Assembly: GCA_037576215.1 (NCBI GenBank)
Contig: JBANDB010000018.1
Location: 186,001-250,000 of the forward strand
Length of the DNA stretch: 64,000 nt
DNA from: Armillaria gallica
Lineage: Eukaryota > Basidiomycota > Agaricomycetes > Agaricales > Physalacriaceae
Direction: 5' to 3'
This document shows positions 1-10,989 of the stretch, in pieces. The position numbers and the translations under genes are program-made. Position 1 is the stretch's first letter. Each line of letters opens with the position of its first letter. Under the pieces are notes generated by a model. The model was not told where the DNA came from, searched no databases, and was given only the letters and a program-made list of their open reading frames with translations.

Positions 1-1427
1 CTTGATAAATGCGGGAAATGGCCCGGCTCACACATGAAGGCGGCCAGTCCAGATAGAAGCTCAGTGTTCGAAGCAGTGACCGTGATTTCAAGGTCGGCGA
101 GGCTTTTGTGGACCGACGGGAGCGCTGAGAGAATGCTATCCGGGACACCGCGGAGATGAAGCTTCCTCAGAATGCAGCCCGAACGATGAATGAAGGCCGA
201 CAGGGTGTCTCCCGCAATCTGACCATTAACCCACCCGAAATGAATGATATGTAGCTCATCGATTCCGGGGAGACGGAAGTAATCGAGCACGTACCAATCA
301 CGGACACGAAATGTACGAATCAAGGGATTGTCGATCCTAGGCGTTTCGCTATTATATGGCGCTGGGGGTGATGGGGGCCCATAGTCCGTCAAATGAGACC
401 CTTGGAGGAGGATGGTTTGCACTGTGGTGCGCCATACATCCGCCCGCATCCTCTGGAGCTTGTGGTCGAGGAATCTGAGTTGGCTGAGCGGGAGGTGGAA
501 TGTGCTGGCTAGAGAGACCTCGTTCAGACGAACGGAGCGGAGCATGGGTGCTATGCTGAAGGATTCTTGAAGCTCGTTGTGGATTTGTGCACCCGAGCAC
601 AGGGATATATGCAATGTCTCCAGGCAGTCCAGCCGTCCGTTTAGTGCGCGGAGACATTTAAACGCCGGAGGGGTTGAAACTTTGATGTTCAGGTGTTCCA
701 CCCGGCGAGAGTGTCGTGTCAACACTGTTACGAGTTGGCATTCGATTGGAAGTTTAGCAAAACTCTCGTTGTCGTCATCGGTTGATGCGCTGAGCTCTCC
801 ACTGTTACTGTCCATAGGTGGCAGGTTAATCTCCGAGTACCGGTACGTCATCGGTCTCTTCTTGGTTTTGTAGTCGAACCACACGGAGAGAAGAAACGTG
901 CCGGATCGCTTCAGAGCTGTGTGAAGCAGCATTGCGGGTTCCTGGGGGGAGAATCTTTTACCATGGGACGTAACGTTTGTGATATTTGCATACGACCAGA
1001 GCGCGCCATACGTGCATGCCAAGGTTCTCCACGTTTTGCATACGTGGGTGAGGATCCACGGTCCTCTAGTAATCTCGAAGACGTCGTACCTTTCCTGAAC
1101 GACGGTGCGGAATATCTCGAGGATAATATCGGTGGGCAGTCTGCGTATGGGGGAGAGCACAGTATTGCAGTCGTCAATAACCAAACCCAAGCAATGAATG
1201 TCCGCTTTCTTGTCCCTGATTTGGGCCCGGAGCGATTTTATCTCCTTCTCTGCGAGAGCTATGTCATTTGCTGCGCGCACCATCATATCCGAAATAGTGC
1301 CAGTGACATCTAAGTCGTCGGGGGGTGGGTCATTGGTCTGAAGGAGACGGATGAATGAGGACGGGTAGGTGTACTTGTCTTGAAGTCGACGTGGTGGCAA
1401 AAACTCTTCTGGTACGGTATCCTCCAT
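1..1427 (-). CDS. F-box protein with leucine-rich-like C-terminal region, cut by the left window edge
   Basis: An open frame runs without a stop from the ATG at 1427 to the window edge, giving about 475 codons. After an acidic, proline-rich start (MEDTVPEEFLPPRRLQDKY) there is a helical stretch (AEKEIKSLRAQIRDKKADI) and then the F-box-like motif SPIRRLPTDIILEIF near residues 85-100, followed by WILTHVCKTWRTLACTYGALWSY. This order, coiled coil then F-box then W-rich segment, is typical of the large agaricomycete F-box families. Such proteins usually serve as substrate adaptors of SCF (Skp1-Cullin) ubiquitin ligases. The rest has irregular leucine-rich repeats (for example LRKLHLRGVPDSILSALP). 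The C-terminus lies outside the window, so the true length is unknown. No intron is needed in the visible part. Confidence 0.8.
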   Translation of the reverse strand, partial: MEDTVPEEFLPPRRLQDKYTYPSSFIRLLQTNDPPPDDLDVTGTISDMMVRAANDIALAEKEIKSLRAQIRDKKADIHCLGLVIDDCNTVLSPIRRLPTDIILEIFRTVVQERYDVFEITRGPWILTHVCKTWRTLACTYGALWSYANITNVTSHGKRFSPQEPAMLLHTALKRSGTFLLSVWFDYKTKKRPMTYRYSEINLPPMDSNSGELSASTDDDNESFAKLPIECQLVTVLTRHSRRVEHLNIKVSTPPAFKCLRALNGRLDCLETLHISLCSGAQIHNELQESFSIAPMLRSVRLNEVSLASTFHLPLSQLRFLDHKLQRMRADVWRTTVQTILLQGSHLTDYGPPSPPAPYNSETPRIDNPLIRTFRVRDWYVLDYFRLPGIDELHIIHFGWVNGQIAGDTLSAFIHRSGCILRKLHLRGVPDSILSALPSVHKSLADLEITVTASNTELLSGLAAFMCEPGHFPHLS

Positions 1428-2580
1428 GGTTGAAGGAAGTCGATTGAGAATAAGAAACTTGTACTATTCCGGAGTTGTGAGTGATTCAAAGGACATGGGT
1501 GCGAGGGTGAATAGCTCACCTAGTCAGGTCTAAACTGGATATGCCGGTTCGAAGACGAGGTGGGTGTCGCAAGAAGAACAAGTTATACTGTCCCAATATA
1601 AAGGGAAATCGAGTGGCTCCGGGTAGCAAGCTGGGCAATGGGCAGATCGACAAAGCATCGATCGACTCACCGCTATCATTGGACCCCGCGACAAGGTCAA
1701 AAATGTATGTTATATGCCACTGAGGCATAAAAGTCTTATTCAAGTGGCTTCCTAGAAAAGGCACAAGCGGGAAAGTTACAAAAGACCACTTTCAAGTTTT
1801 TGGTCAAATTGCAACAATCTTGGATCTGGTCGATCGATGAACGTCGAATTCATGAATACAGCGCAGTATAGTCGTACTGTGATAGCACCAGTTACTTGAT
1901 ACGCCTTGTCTCATATATCCCAACTTGATTGTTACTGACCGCATTGACTGTTCATTGACCATTTCGCAAAGACAATAAATTGAATGAATGGTCTAGCGAA
2001 CTGGTTTGAAGGACCGATGGGCACCCCGCAGAAAAGTGAAATATACAAGACGTTAGAATTCCAGAGAAACGACCAAGTACCGCCACGAGGAAGAGGCACA
2101 AGTCTCAGCACTCAACCCATCGAACTGTAACTGTCGCATCGGGACCCGGCCCGGAAGCTGAACACTGCTTCACCAACACCACCATGTCGCTGAGGCTCCG
2201 ATATTGTCGCGAGCTTGCCCCACATTCAAGACGATGCTTAGGTTACAGGTCTAACTTTGAACTTCTTGTTCCTGTTTTGGAACAACTCCATTTACTGCCC
2301 GAGACAATGTCGTGTAGTTACGCATGTCCGTGATTGCTCCAGTGCACCCTTCCTTTCTTTGGAGACTAATCTGATTCTAAACCTGCAGCGTCTCGATGTC
2401 TTTCATCAGTGAAGTAACTCAGCGCACACTGTTCCCGGGGGCCATCTTACTGAGCACATCTTGTGCAGGGTTGCTGACCAGGGCACCGGGAATATTCTTC
2501 TATGTTTCTGCCTCCTTGTTTGCCTGTATCCCCTCTAATTTGCCTAGATAATACGCGCCTGATGGATATCTCGAGATCAT
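1428..2580. other. Intergenic, no supported gene
   Basis: Only short open frames (60-82 codons) with no recognisable domain or splice-consistent extension are present. I see nothing I can annotate. Confidence 0.5.
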
Positions 2581-3600
2581 GAAATAGGCGCTCGTCTTTA
2601 GGAGATTTGTCGCTGATGAAGTCTAGATCTGACGTATCTGCACGTCCTTCGCTGGAGCATGCATTTTTAACGTGTCCTTCATCACAGCAACGTCGTTTTC
2701 ATGACTTTCCGTCATGCGCCTTTCCCTCTAGCGATCGCCATTCACTTTCCGAGATCAGCGTGTCTTGTAGGACACCTCGATTGTCAACTGCTGGGCGAAC
2801 CTTGTCGCCTTCATCTTTCAGTTAGGGCGGAAAAGTTCGTATCTTCCCCACCCAACTCCAGCTTGACATCTCGGACATCATCATTCGATTTCAGCTTGAA
2901 ATTCCAGCTAGCAATGGTATTGCGACTATGGAAAACGTTTGCCTTCGCTTCCACTCGCTAGTAGGGTCTGAATCTGCCGGAGATCACTTGAGAATTGTCC
3001 TTTCTTTCTGCATATCGGCAGCTTTTGTCCTTGCATTCACTCCGTCACTCGCGGAATTAGCGTCCGCCTTCGAAGGCGCAGGCCCGCGGTCAGTGTTCAC
3101 CGTTAGGTACAGGGTCCATCTGCCCTACAAGAAAATCTCCTTAGTCGTCCCAACCCGCAGAGATTGGTTTTTCCTTGGATTGCGGCAGTCATAATGCAAT
3201 AAGAGAGAGTATTTGTCATACTCAGAGTGCACGGTCTGGACGGAAGAAAGAAGCTTAAGATCGAGTCACTGCGGTGACGGCAAGTTCAAGCCGAGCAGTG
3301 GGAAAATGCAGGAGTATGTTTACCCAGTTTCGCCAACGCAAGTAAAGGGCTGTGTACGTCGTTGTGTCTGCCTTACTCATGTGTCCAGTACCGCATCAGT
3401 GCAGTTCACTGGGGGAAGCAACTTGAAGCCAGAGTAAGTCGGATTGCAGACCAGACCATCCTTGCGTCTAGATACTTCGGTTTTGTGACTCCATTTCTAT
3501 CTTGATCGATAGCAATGAGGTACGCAGTGGACTACCATTGAAATTCGTCTTCTTGACCTTCCTCGAACAGCTCAACTCAACACACACTCATCTTATCCGC
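2580..3600. repeat. Diverged copy of the upstream unit found before each Kre9-like gene
   Basis: This stretch aligns by eye with about 20,200-21,230 (block A) and 34,080-34,975 (block A'). Shared phrases include a segment with cgatcgccattc, the string ctccgagRttagcgt, and gccgggcagtg-like sequence. It is the most diverged of the three copies and keeps the same order and orientation as block A. It contains short open frames but no frame conserved between the copies, so I read it as promoter or 5-prime flanking DNA that travelled with the gene. Confidence 0.6.
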
Positions 3601-3625
3601 TACTACTCAATTTAACGACTTTATC

Positions 3626-4140
3626 ATGAAATTGACGCTCTCCATCACCATGCTCTGTGCTCTCGTAACGTCCGTCCTCGCCACGCCCATCCATATTCCT
3701 CGAGATGTATATGATCCGCCAATCACGAGCCCCAATGCCTGCACAGTGTGGACAGTCAACACCACACAGACCGTCACTTGGGATGTATCCAACCCCCCGA
3801 CAGATATCACGAACTCAATAGGCTCGATTAGGCTGAGGAAGGACGGTATCACGTTTTGTATGCGTTCTTGATTCTTTCCTTCGATTGTCGTTGTAATGCT
3901 GATGTCATTGGTGCAGTGACCCTCGCCAGTGGGTTTAATATTCTCCTAGGACAATATGAGGTCACAGTGCCGTACGTCGCGGAGAGCAGCGAATATATTC
4001 TCGTTCGTGCGTACCACACCTCTCTGATGCTAGGGAGATGGAGCATTGACTAATTAACACTTCATACAGTGATGGGAGACTCTGATAACTGGAGTCCCGA
4101 ATTTACTATCCGTGGCGGTCCCTCTCAGTGTCCCGTGTAA
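3626..4140 (+). CDS. Small secreted Kre9/Knh1-like domain protein (copy 1)
   Basis: Three exons join in frame: 3626-3857, 3917-4006 and 4070-4140, giving 130 residues. The N-terminus is a signal peptide (MKLTLSITMLCALVTSVLAT) followed by one beta-sandwich domain with the marks of the Kre9/Knh1-like N-terminal domain: ITSPNACTVWTVNTTQTVTW, a GSIRLRK strand, FNILLGQYEVTVPYV and a final DNWSPEFTIRGGP. In other fungi this domain sits at the front of Ser/Thr-rich GPI-anchored wall proteins; Kre9 itself acts in beta-1,6-glucan assembly. Here the protein stops right after the domain, with no Ser/Thr tail or GPI signal, so it is probably freely secreted. Copies 2 (21,244) and 3 (34,987) share both intron positions. 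This copy differs most and is intact. Confidence 0.85.
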
Positions 4141-4771
4141 GGGCTTAATGAGGGAAACACTGTCCCTCTTCTTGAAAGAGCGTTAAACACCATACAAATT
4201 CAATTGCACCAGTAACGTTACGAGTGGATTTATATCCCTCTTGAGAATGGACTTTGGAACCCGGATATTAGCTGAATTTCGTTGTACAATCGTACTCAAT
4301 GTAGATAAATTTTGATGACTTCTAATTTCTCGAGTTAATAAATGAATGACACTTATTTATATAATGTGGAGGTGATGTTATGAATAAACGTTAGCTCAAA
4401 GCTATAACTTGCTTTTGTCTTTCAATCAATAATGAAAAACCATCGTGAGTCGTTGAAGCTACTAAAAAGCTGCAAAGAGTTATAAACTAATCTACATAAT
4501 GAATAATGATAATGCATCTTTAGAAGGTCAGCGATACCATTGAAATAGCACAAGCATACGTCCCCGTCACGCAGCTGTACTTTTGCCGGCGACTGTGGTT
4601 AAAGGTCAGTCTTTGACTCGCACGGCATACCTTGCACAAGCGCGCGCGGCTTCGTCTTCTCCTTTCAACTTTATCCATCTTCTCAAAAACCGGGACCCCC
4701 ATGTTCGTCTGATTCAGGTGTCATGTAGTTTTGAGCACGTTAACTTGTGCTGCAGCCTGCATCATGTTCAC
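4141..4771. other. Intergenic, AT-rich, no supported gene
   Basis: AT-rich 3-prime flank of the Kre9-like gene, then about 200 bases with short frames only. The minus-strand frame at 4,520-4,702 could be a distal exon of the decayed RING gene to its right, but I cannot join it convincingly. Confidence 0.4.
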
Positions 4772-5246
4772 CTATTTCCTCTACTTCTTTCCTGAGATCG
4801 AAATTCTCCTTCATCATTTGGGCGATAGTATTTTGCGCAGCGTTTGTGTTTTGGAGGAGACCATCCTATACGTGTCGAAGGCAAGATAAGATGAATTGAT
4901 CAAGTTTTTCAGGAAGGGGTTTGATCTGGACACTGCGAGAGACCAGTTTGGGAGCGGAGGTGGGGACTCGCGTTGGGTGTAGCTGGAATTAAGGATGGAC
5001 TCATCAGCGACGAGGTACGGAATTAGATGTAATTTAAATTGGCCAATGGGAAACTGAGGGGTGCAGTTAAAAGAATCAGTAGAACCATCAGCCGAAGTGC
5101 TCAAGAGGCGAATCATTACGCATTGCGAGCAAAAGAGATTTCCTGCCGGGTGAGTGATGGGTTATTTTACGGATCCGGACTAAGATTACACTTACCGCAT
5201 GGAGTAGAAAAGGCCGAGTCCTCGTAGTGTGGAAACATATAGACAT
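4772..5246 (-). pseudogene. Decayed RING-finger/coiled-coil gene
   Basis: Read on the minus strand, the first exon ends in a segment reading YEDSAFSTPC and is followed by an intron that splits the Gly codon, exactly as in the other RING genes here. The second exon reads GNLFCSQCVMRLL-like sequence, ending in a short FNCTPQFPIG. After a poorly defined gap comes LPEKLDQFILSCLRHV, a TAG stop in frame, then QNTNAAQNTIAQMMKENFDL and RKEVEEI, a coiled-coil segment. The first Cys pair of the RING is frame-disrupted (only one of the C-x2-C pair survives in the frame of the ATG) and the coiled-coil exon has an in-frame TAG. Both lesions argue for a pseudogene. The boundaries are approximate. Confidence 0.45.
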
Positions 5247-6293
5247 CCTGGACTTACGCAGGTTAGCGTGTCGACGGCAAGACAGGTCCAAGTTATATAG
5301 ATGCATGGCTTTCCTATGTAAACGATTCACTATGAGTAGGAGAGGCAGTGACCTTAGCCAAGGCTTTCGGATTCCAAAGAAGTTGCTAGGGAAGGCCCCG
5401 GCCAGCTTGGCATTAAAAGTCTTTGGAAGCCTTTGTCGATTCGTACACATGGGCGAAGAGCTGTCAGCGGCTGTGTTTCACCGAAACAGCAGGGAACAAG
5501 ACATTGGTTTTGCGTCCAAATCTGAGTGCAGCAGCAGACGAACGCGTTGCGAACGCCGTAGTAACGATGGAGGTTCTACCTAGGACGAGTCGGCTCTTGC
5601 CGGACTGGCAGAGCGTTGACTGAAAATCGAGCCGCGACGCTTTGATCCCATTGAACATCCTGTAATTTCCGCGGACGCAAGAGTTTCTCCTCGTTGCGGC
5701 GCCCGTGTTGCTGCGATTTCCGTAGGCTTCCTATGACCTTCTTTACCCAGTTTCTCTACCCAGGTGACTTCTTGGTTCTGGCGGGCCGGTCTATTTCAAA
5801 CCTTCGCCGGAACGTCGTAAATATTCAAGGGGCCTGTTTCCGCATGGCTTTCACTTCTCCTGGGATGTACGCCAGGCCATGAAACTCGACCCATGGACAA
5901 AATCCAACCTTATGAACCGGGCCGACCCTTCCAGCCGCTCTTAATGAATCCGTTGTGCTGGTTTTAACTCCCAATTTTCGTCTCCATCTTTCCACTCTAT
6001 GCTGAGCCTGTTGCCCAAAGTCGTGGTAAGTCGTGGCTTACTGCGGTGTCAAACGTTTATTAGGCCTGTAATGTGACCTTACAAGAATATTACTCTTTTA
6101 ACCCGACCATCTAGAGCGCGACAAGATGGTAACCCGCCTCCAGAAAAACATACACGGTTCCATTTCGGAAGATCGTCGCCAATTTTTTGCCGTTTACAAT
6201 GCGAGGTCTCGCTCCCGTCGCGATATAAAACCTTAGGACTCATTGGCCACAACCTCACCGCTCTTTTGTCTCCGCGTTTCACTACTGAACAAA
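5247..6293. other. Intergenic, no supported gene
   Basis: About 1 kb with only overlapping short frames on both strands, none with domain features or good splice partners. The last 60 bases before 6294 form a plausible short 5-prime leader for the gene that follows. Confidence 0.4.
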
Positions 6294-7398
6294 ATGCTCT
6301 CCTTGTCCCTTGTTGCTTTGGCTCTCTCTGTGGTCGTGAAGGCCGACTCCTGGGGTGCTGCGTACTCCCTGGGACCCACGAGCTCTGCCATCGTCGAGGT
6401 GTCCACCACCTTCACGCCCGGAACGCCCCCAACCAATCCCAAGGAGTCTGTCTTTCATTCGCTTTTATGTGTTGCCCCTCTGATGATATCATAGTGCTCT
6501 TTTCTTGTGGATAGGTAAACCGCAGCGCTCCATGTTCTATGACGACTCAGTGCTGAACACGTTTTGAAGGCATAAGCAACTCGACCAGCGGCCTGATTCA
6601 GGCGGGTGTGGACCAACTCGCGGACAACAAGGCCTAGTAAGCATGTATCTTCTAGCTCTCTCATTATTCTTATGCCATCGGTAAGCTGTGGTGCCTCGTC
6701 GACTCAGTGGTGCGCTACGGCCAGTTACTTCGGGTTTGTGTCCATCTTCAAAATGCCTACCGTTATCTCTGACAAGTGCATAGAGTTGTAAACGGCGCCA
6801 CTACTCAGTTGAACGGCGACTTGACTCCTCTTGACGGCGATCAATCCATTAAGATTCATTACAAGGCTCGTCATTTTCGTCTCCTTACATCTGTTTCAGT
6901 TTTCTGATTTGTCTTATAGCTGGCCGATGATAACCTGACTTGGGACCAGGTACGCATTTAATGCCATTTACTTCAAACACCAACAGGCCTAATCCAACCT
7001 TAGACCGTCACCCTTGACGGAAAGGTTATATCAACCCTTCAAAGCTGTGCGTATACCATTGTTGTCTCCCGTACATAAACGACCTTCTTGCGATGTTAAT
7101 GCTTCCTTGTAGATGACGGCCCTCTTTTGAATGGTGGTTTCGGAACCGGAACTGAATGCCAATCTGACTGCACCGGCTCTACCTCCGTTCAGGTAAAACC
7201 CAGTCCTTGTGCTCGACCTCGCGCGTACTGATGGCTTTGTAGAAATACACGGACACCACAATCGTTCTTCAATCGGCCGACCCTAAGTTCTCTTCGACTT
7301 TGGGCAAAGGGACAGGTGTTGTAGCCTCCGACATGGTAACCGCCGACGGCGGAAAGACCTGGACCATTGCCAGCATCCAGATTCCGGCCATGGTTTGA
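6294..7398 (+). pseudogene. Secreted cysteine-containing protein of unknown family, probably broken
   Basis: The start encodes a signal peptide (MLSLSLVALALSVVVKADSW). Spliced exons downstream give YCGASSTQWCATASYFG, then VVNGATTQLNGDLTPLDGDQ, LADDNLTWDQ, TVTLDGKVISTLQS, DGPLLNGGFGTGTECQSDCT and a last exon ending WTIASIQIPAMV at the TGA of 7396-7398. There are about seven introns with good GT-AG ends. The second exon (about 6,516-6,637) is broken: the frame giving SVLNTF meets TGA, while the frame giving SNSTSGLIQAGVDQLADNKA follows two bases later, so about two bases appear lost around 6,563-6,575. The exon 1-2 junction is also not clean. The beta-strand pattern and paired cysteines suggest a secreted beta-sandwich enzyme or lectin. 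I do not recognise the family. Confidence 0.5.
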
Positions 7399-7934
7399 AG
7401 CTCATATCATAGTAATATGATATTTCGTAAAATATAACTGGGGCCCTCAATTTATTTCCTCTTTTCTCTGCCGTATCGGTTTCTGCTGTTCATTCTCATT
7501 TAATCAAGCTGGCGTTACTAGTCCTCGTCTGCGGAGTAACTGCTGATGGCAAGTATATTCAGTAGTGGATCAAAGAGCTTCCTGCTAGAGGGCGCCAATT
7601 ACCTCCGTGGAACCAATCCCAATCGATCAGTATATATGGACCTACAAGGCGTCCTATACTGATAATTAGATGCCACGTTTGACGGTAGGACACCGAGATA
7701 CTTGATATAGTTCAACGAAAATCCTAAAGCGTCAGGCAGTAATGAAGAATTTATTTAAGTTTATAGCTTCTAGCTTATCCCTTTCCGAATACTTTCAGTC
7801 CAGCGATCTACAATAACTTCATTTGTCGAATACAAGTTCGATTCAGACAAGAGCTACACAAGTACGATGAAAAAAAAAAAGAAACTGTATAAAACGAGAA
7901 ACGACGTGTCCCAGTCATCCTCGAAGTCAAAGGC
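7399..7934. other. Convergent intergenic spacer
   Basis: Space between two genes that end toward each other. It contains an A-run at about 7,868-7,879 and AT-rich sequence compatible with 3-prime ends on both strands. No gene is seen. Confidence 0.4.
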
Positions 7935-9884
7935 TTATTTCCCGAAAACTTCGTTGGTCATATTTATCGATGAAGGTTGCTGAGGGTCTGCGAAGGGATT
8001 TCGTACCAGAACATAGTCGGCAACGTCGGACTTGGTGTTGAGAATCTGAGTTCCACCTTCATCTTCATCCAGGATCCGACCGTTCAGTGCTCCTTGCTCG
8101 CTCATAGCTGACGAAGACTCTTCCAAGGACGAAGAAGGCCCTTTTGCGTGCGCAAATGCGAAGTCTGAGGTGGCCGACACAGCGCTGGAAGCAACCGATT
8201 CCGATAGTTGGCTAGGAACTCCTTCAGTAAATGATTTATCTCTGAATGAAATAGAAATTAGCCTTGGGAGAAATATTCGAGGCAATAACATACTCATCAA
8301 GATTGAGAACTGCTTCTTCGACCTCTTTCTCCTCCTCGTATTCCCGTAGCGCTTGCCGCAATAAAACGATCTCGCCAGTAAGACGCGCCGTCTCAATCTT
8401 CAGCTGAGTACCATCAGCCCCAAGTTCGACGATTTTCTGGAGAAGAACCTCGTTGTTGGCGGTCAGGAGTTTGACCAGACGGTGCGCAGAGTCCAGATCC
8501 GGTGCGAGCCGAGCGTTGATGACCTCTAGTTCAGCCGCTCTGTGTTGATAACCTTCCAGTTCCGCCACTAGATTTTGTGAGTCGCTGAGTCCGGTCTCCA
8601 AGTCCCGGATACGCCCTTTCAACGCTCTCATCGTCACCTGAGATCCATTCAGCTCGATCTGCTTCTTCTCGCGTTGGTATAGGAGACGTTTGACCTCGCA
8701 CTCTAGGTGCGCCTTGTGTCGCCGATATTCGTCCTCGGCAACCATGAGTTTCACGTTAAGACCTCGGATACGAGCCTCCAAATTGTCCACCTTCGCTTGA
8801 GATGCGTCTGAGTGCGTCTTTGTCCGATCACCTTTGACGGCTTCCGCTTCGCTCTTCGTCGTGAGTTGTTGGATTTCAGCCTTCGGAGTGGACCTTTGAT
8901 TGTCGAGGACCGTCTCTAGAGTGATGAGGCGTTGTGTCACCTGGTCAACCTTCAACTGAGATTCGTTTCGCAGCATCTTCTCCCTCTCCAGCTCGGCGAG
9001 TAACAAGTCCATATCGCTCTGCAACTTTTTCTTCTGGCTCTCGAGAATAGCAACTCGGTCGACGGTGCCCTTGGAATCTCGTAATGAAGCGATAAGCGAC
9101 GTGACTTGGGCCTTCAATCCCGAGATTTCCGACATCAGACGGTCCCTATCCTTCTGCATGGCACAAGCACTGGTGTCCGGACCTACCGCCGTATGCTTGT
9201 ATTTCGGAGAGGCGTCCACTGACTGTGGGAGCTGGACCACGTGCTTCCCTACATCCAAGACGAGCGTACGGTTGTTCTCCTCCAGACCAAAGATCTTAGC
9301 CGTCAGTTCGGCTACTTCTTTTCGATGCGAAATCATGAGGTCGTTCTTTTCCTGCGTCAGACGGGCCCTCTCCTTCCTAAAGGTCTCTTCGTAGGTCTGT
9401 ACGTTCTGCCTGAGAGATACGATTTCGGCCTCAAGGGCCCGATGTGTCGGTGTAGGCATAATGAATAGCTCACGGACGTCCCTCATGGAGCGGGGCTTGC
9501 CCTTGAATTGACGCCTGTTCCGTTCCTCCTATCCATGAGAGTAAGAATAACGCGTAGCATAGAATGAACCGGCAGGTACTTCGGTAATGAAGTCTGGGTT
9601 AATTTATTCGTTAATGACATCGACATCTCGAGCGACAAGAAAGAAACTTGCCCATCTTGAAGGGGGTGTAACAAGCACGGCATGCAGGTCGATGATAGTT
9701 ATATGTGGCTTCAGCATCAACTTGAAATAAGCAGCTCTTGCAGTAAAGATGTCCTTGATGGAATTAATAAGATAGTTAACTTCCGCTCAACACTGACCAG
9801 CGACCAGCGAACCAAATACTCACCACATGGGATACAGACAGGCTCTTGTAGTTCTTGCAGACATTGAGAGCATTGACCTATCAT
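7935..9884 (-). CDS. RING-finger protein with long coiled coil
   Basis: Five exons on the minus strand keep frame throughout: 9884-9824, 9753-9652, 9593-9580, 9528-8294 and 8241-7935, giving 572 residues. The RING is formed by CSQCLQEL, VCIPCG, HLYCKSC and CRAC; introns fall inside the Gly codon of PCG and after FKM. Exon 3 is a 14-nt micro-exon that restores phase 0. The intron before it starts with GC (GCAAGT), the standard non-GT donor. Exon 4 opens with EERNRRQFKGKPRSMRDVRE, matching the PSIRRVF segment of sister genes, then carries about 380 residues of heptad-rich coiled coil (for example LEAEIVSLRQNVQTYEETF). The tail is Ser-rich and acidic. RING proteins of this kind usually act as ubiquitin ligases; the long coiled coil suggests oligomerisation or scaffolding. 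The catalytic role is inferred from the cysteine pattern only. This is the largest intact member here. Confidence 0.85.
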
Positions 9885-10202
9885 GTTTACAGAGCGAAGA
9901 AAGTAGAAATAGGGTGAACGTTCAGCTTCGTAGCTTTACGAGAAGAGATAGAGAGAGAGAGGAAGGAGAGAGGAAGGAACCCGGGCCCCTATTGATGACA
10001 CGTTAAACACGTGGCCATATCTTGCCGAATTTATAGTATTTGAAATAGACATTCGGCAGTCTCTCTCGAACTTGAACGTTCTGAACGTTTGAACTTTCTT
10101 GTTGAACTGCATTTACGCCTATTACCGCCTGCTCTACACGTCTGAGTTAAGCGGTACATCATCGTTTCAGATCAAGAAGTATCTCCTATTTCTGTCTTGC
10201 AA
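9885..10202. other. Divergent intergenic region with a purine-rich simple repeat
   Basis: Shared upstream region of the RING gene (minus) and the small membrane protein gene (plus). It includes a GA-rich simple repeat at about 9,948-9,978. Nothing else is supported. Confidence 0.4.
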
Positions 10203-10252
10203 TTGCCTCCGCGGAGTCTTTCTCGCTCGACATATGGACCCACAACGCGATT
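10203..10252 (+). promoter_or_regulatory. Conserved promoter block of the small membrane protein family
   Basis: Contains GCCTCCGCGGAGTCTTTCT followed by TGGACCCACAACGCGATT. The same two elements, in the same order, occur at a similar distance before four other family members. A TATA-like tatatata lies at about 10,463, some 45 nt before the ATG. Function as a promoter is inferred from position and conservation. Confidence 0.5.
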
Positions 10253-10508
10253 CCGTGTACATGTTACCGACCGACCTGGAAAAGCGGCACGTTGATGCAA
10301 ATCAGTGTAAAATACTTGCATCCTCGCGAGGATAGACTAATCTCAATAAGGAAGTTGCAGTAAATCTCATTTTCGTTTCCGTCAGTGAGACCCTCAGGCT
10401 TGTTTCACTATTATTACAAGCTTCTGCTCCTAGACTCACCACGATAAAAGGGTCTCTCTGGCGTATATATACCCCTGTCACGTAAAATTCCCCTCACTCA
10501 ACATAACC

Positions 10509-10989
10509 ATGATTACCAACAACCAATTTATCCAAACCATTTGCTATCTGTTCGCCGTTGCAATTGCAACGGCACTACTCGTCACGGTCTTCGTAAAGGT
10601 ACGTGTCCTTCTGTACAGCTACATCTGCTGTTCTAACATTGTCTGCAGGACATACTCGCCTTTCTTGAAATATGGGCTTGGTCTCCAAAGACTTCTGTCA
10701 TGTCCGACCATCGACCCATTACCGTTATGGTCAGGGTGGAAGTCACGACCACCCATTATTCCACGGTGGAACTGTTGCATTCCGTATTATCCGACTGCGC
10801 TTTAGTCGAAATATCATCAGAATGCTACAGCGGTACGTAAGGAGTTAAAGTGTGAACAGTATGTCGATTCGGATCATGGTTTCTCGCCTATGACTGACAG
10901 ATTCGCATTTTGAAGACATGAACGAATATCATTCGTTCATTACACAACTCGGAACGTTCAAATCTCTGTGGTTGACCTCGAAACTGTGA
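10509..10989 (+). CDS. Small membrane-anchored protein of an unrecognised family (member 1)
   Basis: Exons 10509-10598, 10649-10832 and 10901-10989 join in frame to give 120 residues. The N-terminus (MITNNQFIQTICYLFAVAIA, then TALLVTVFVK) continues over the first intron into DILAFLEIW, making one or two membrane-embedded segments. After this comes a conserved PRITVxVxVEV-type strand (here RPITVMVRVEVTTT) and an ISSECYS motif. The first intron is in phase 0 just after the VK of the hydrophobic segment, as in all five members. The C-terminal exon differs from the long basic tail of the 24.7 and 38.4 kb members. I know no family with this pattern, so function is unknown. Confidence 0.6.

Noticed and set aside
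2607..3437. Overlapping plus-strand frames of 72-88 codons upstream of Kre9-like copy 1
   Set aside because: The frames are not conserved in the two related regions at 20.2 and 34.1 kb, so they are not likely to be coding.
5088..5450. 120-codon minus-strand frame
   Set aside because: It runs across the decayed RING exon and its intron in the wrong frame, with no domain features.
9948..9978. GA-rich tract considered as a repeat array or regulatory element
   Set aside because: A short imperfect simple repeat, common in fungal promoters.
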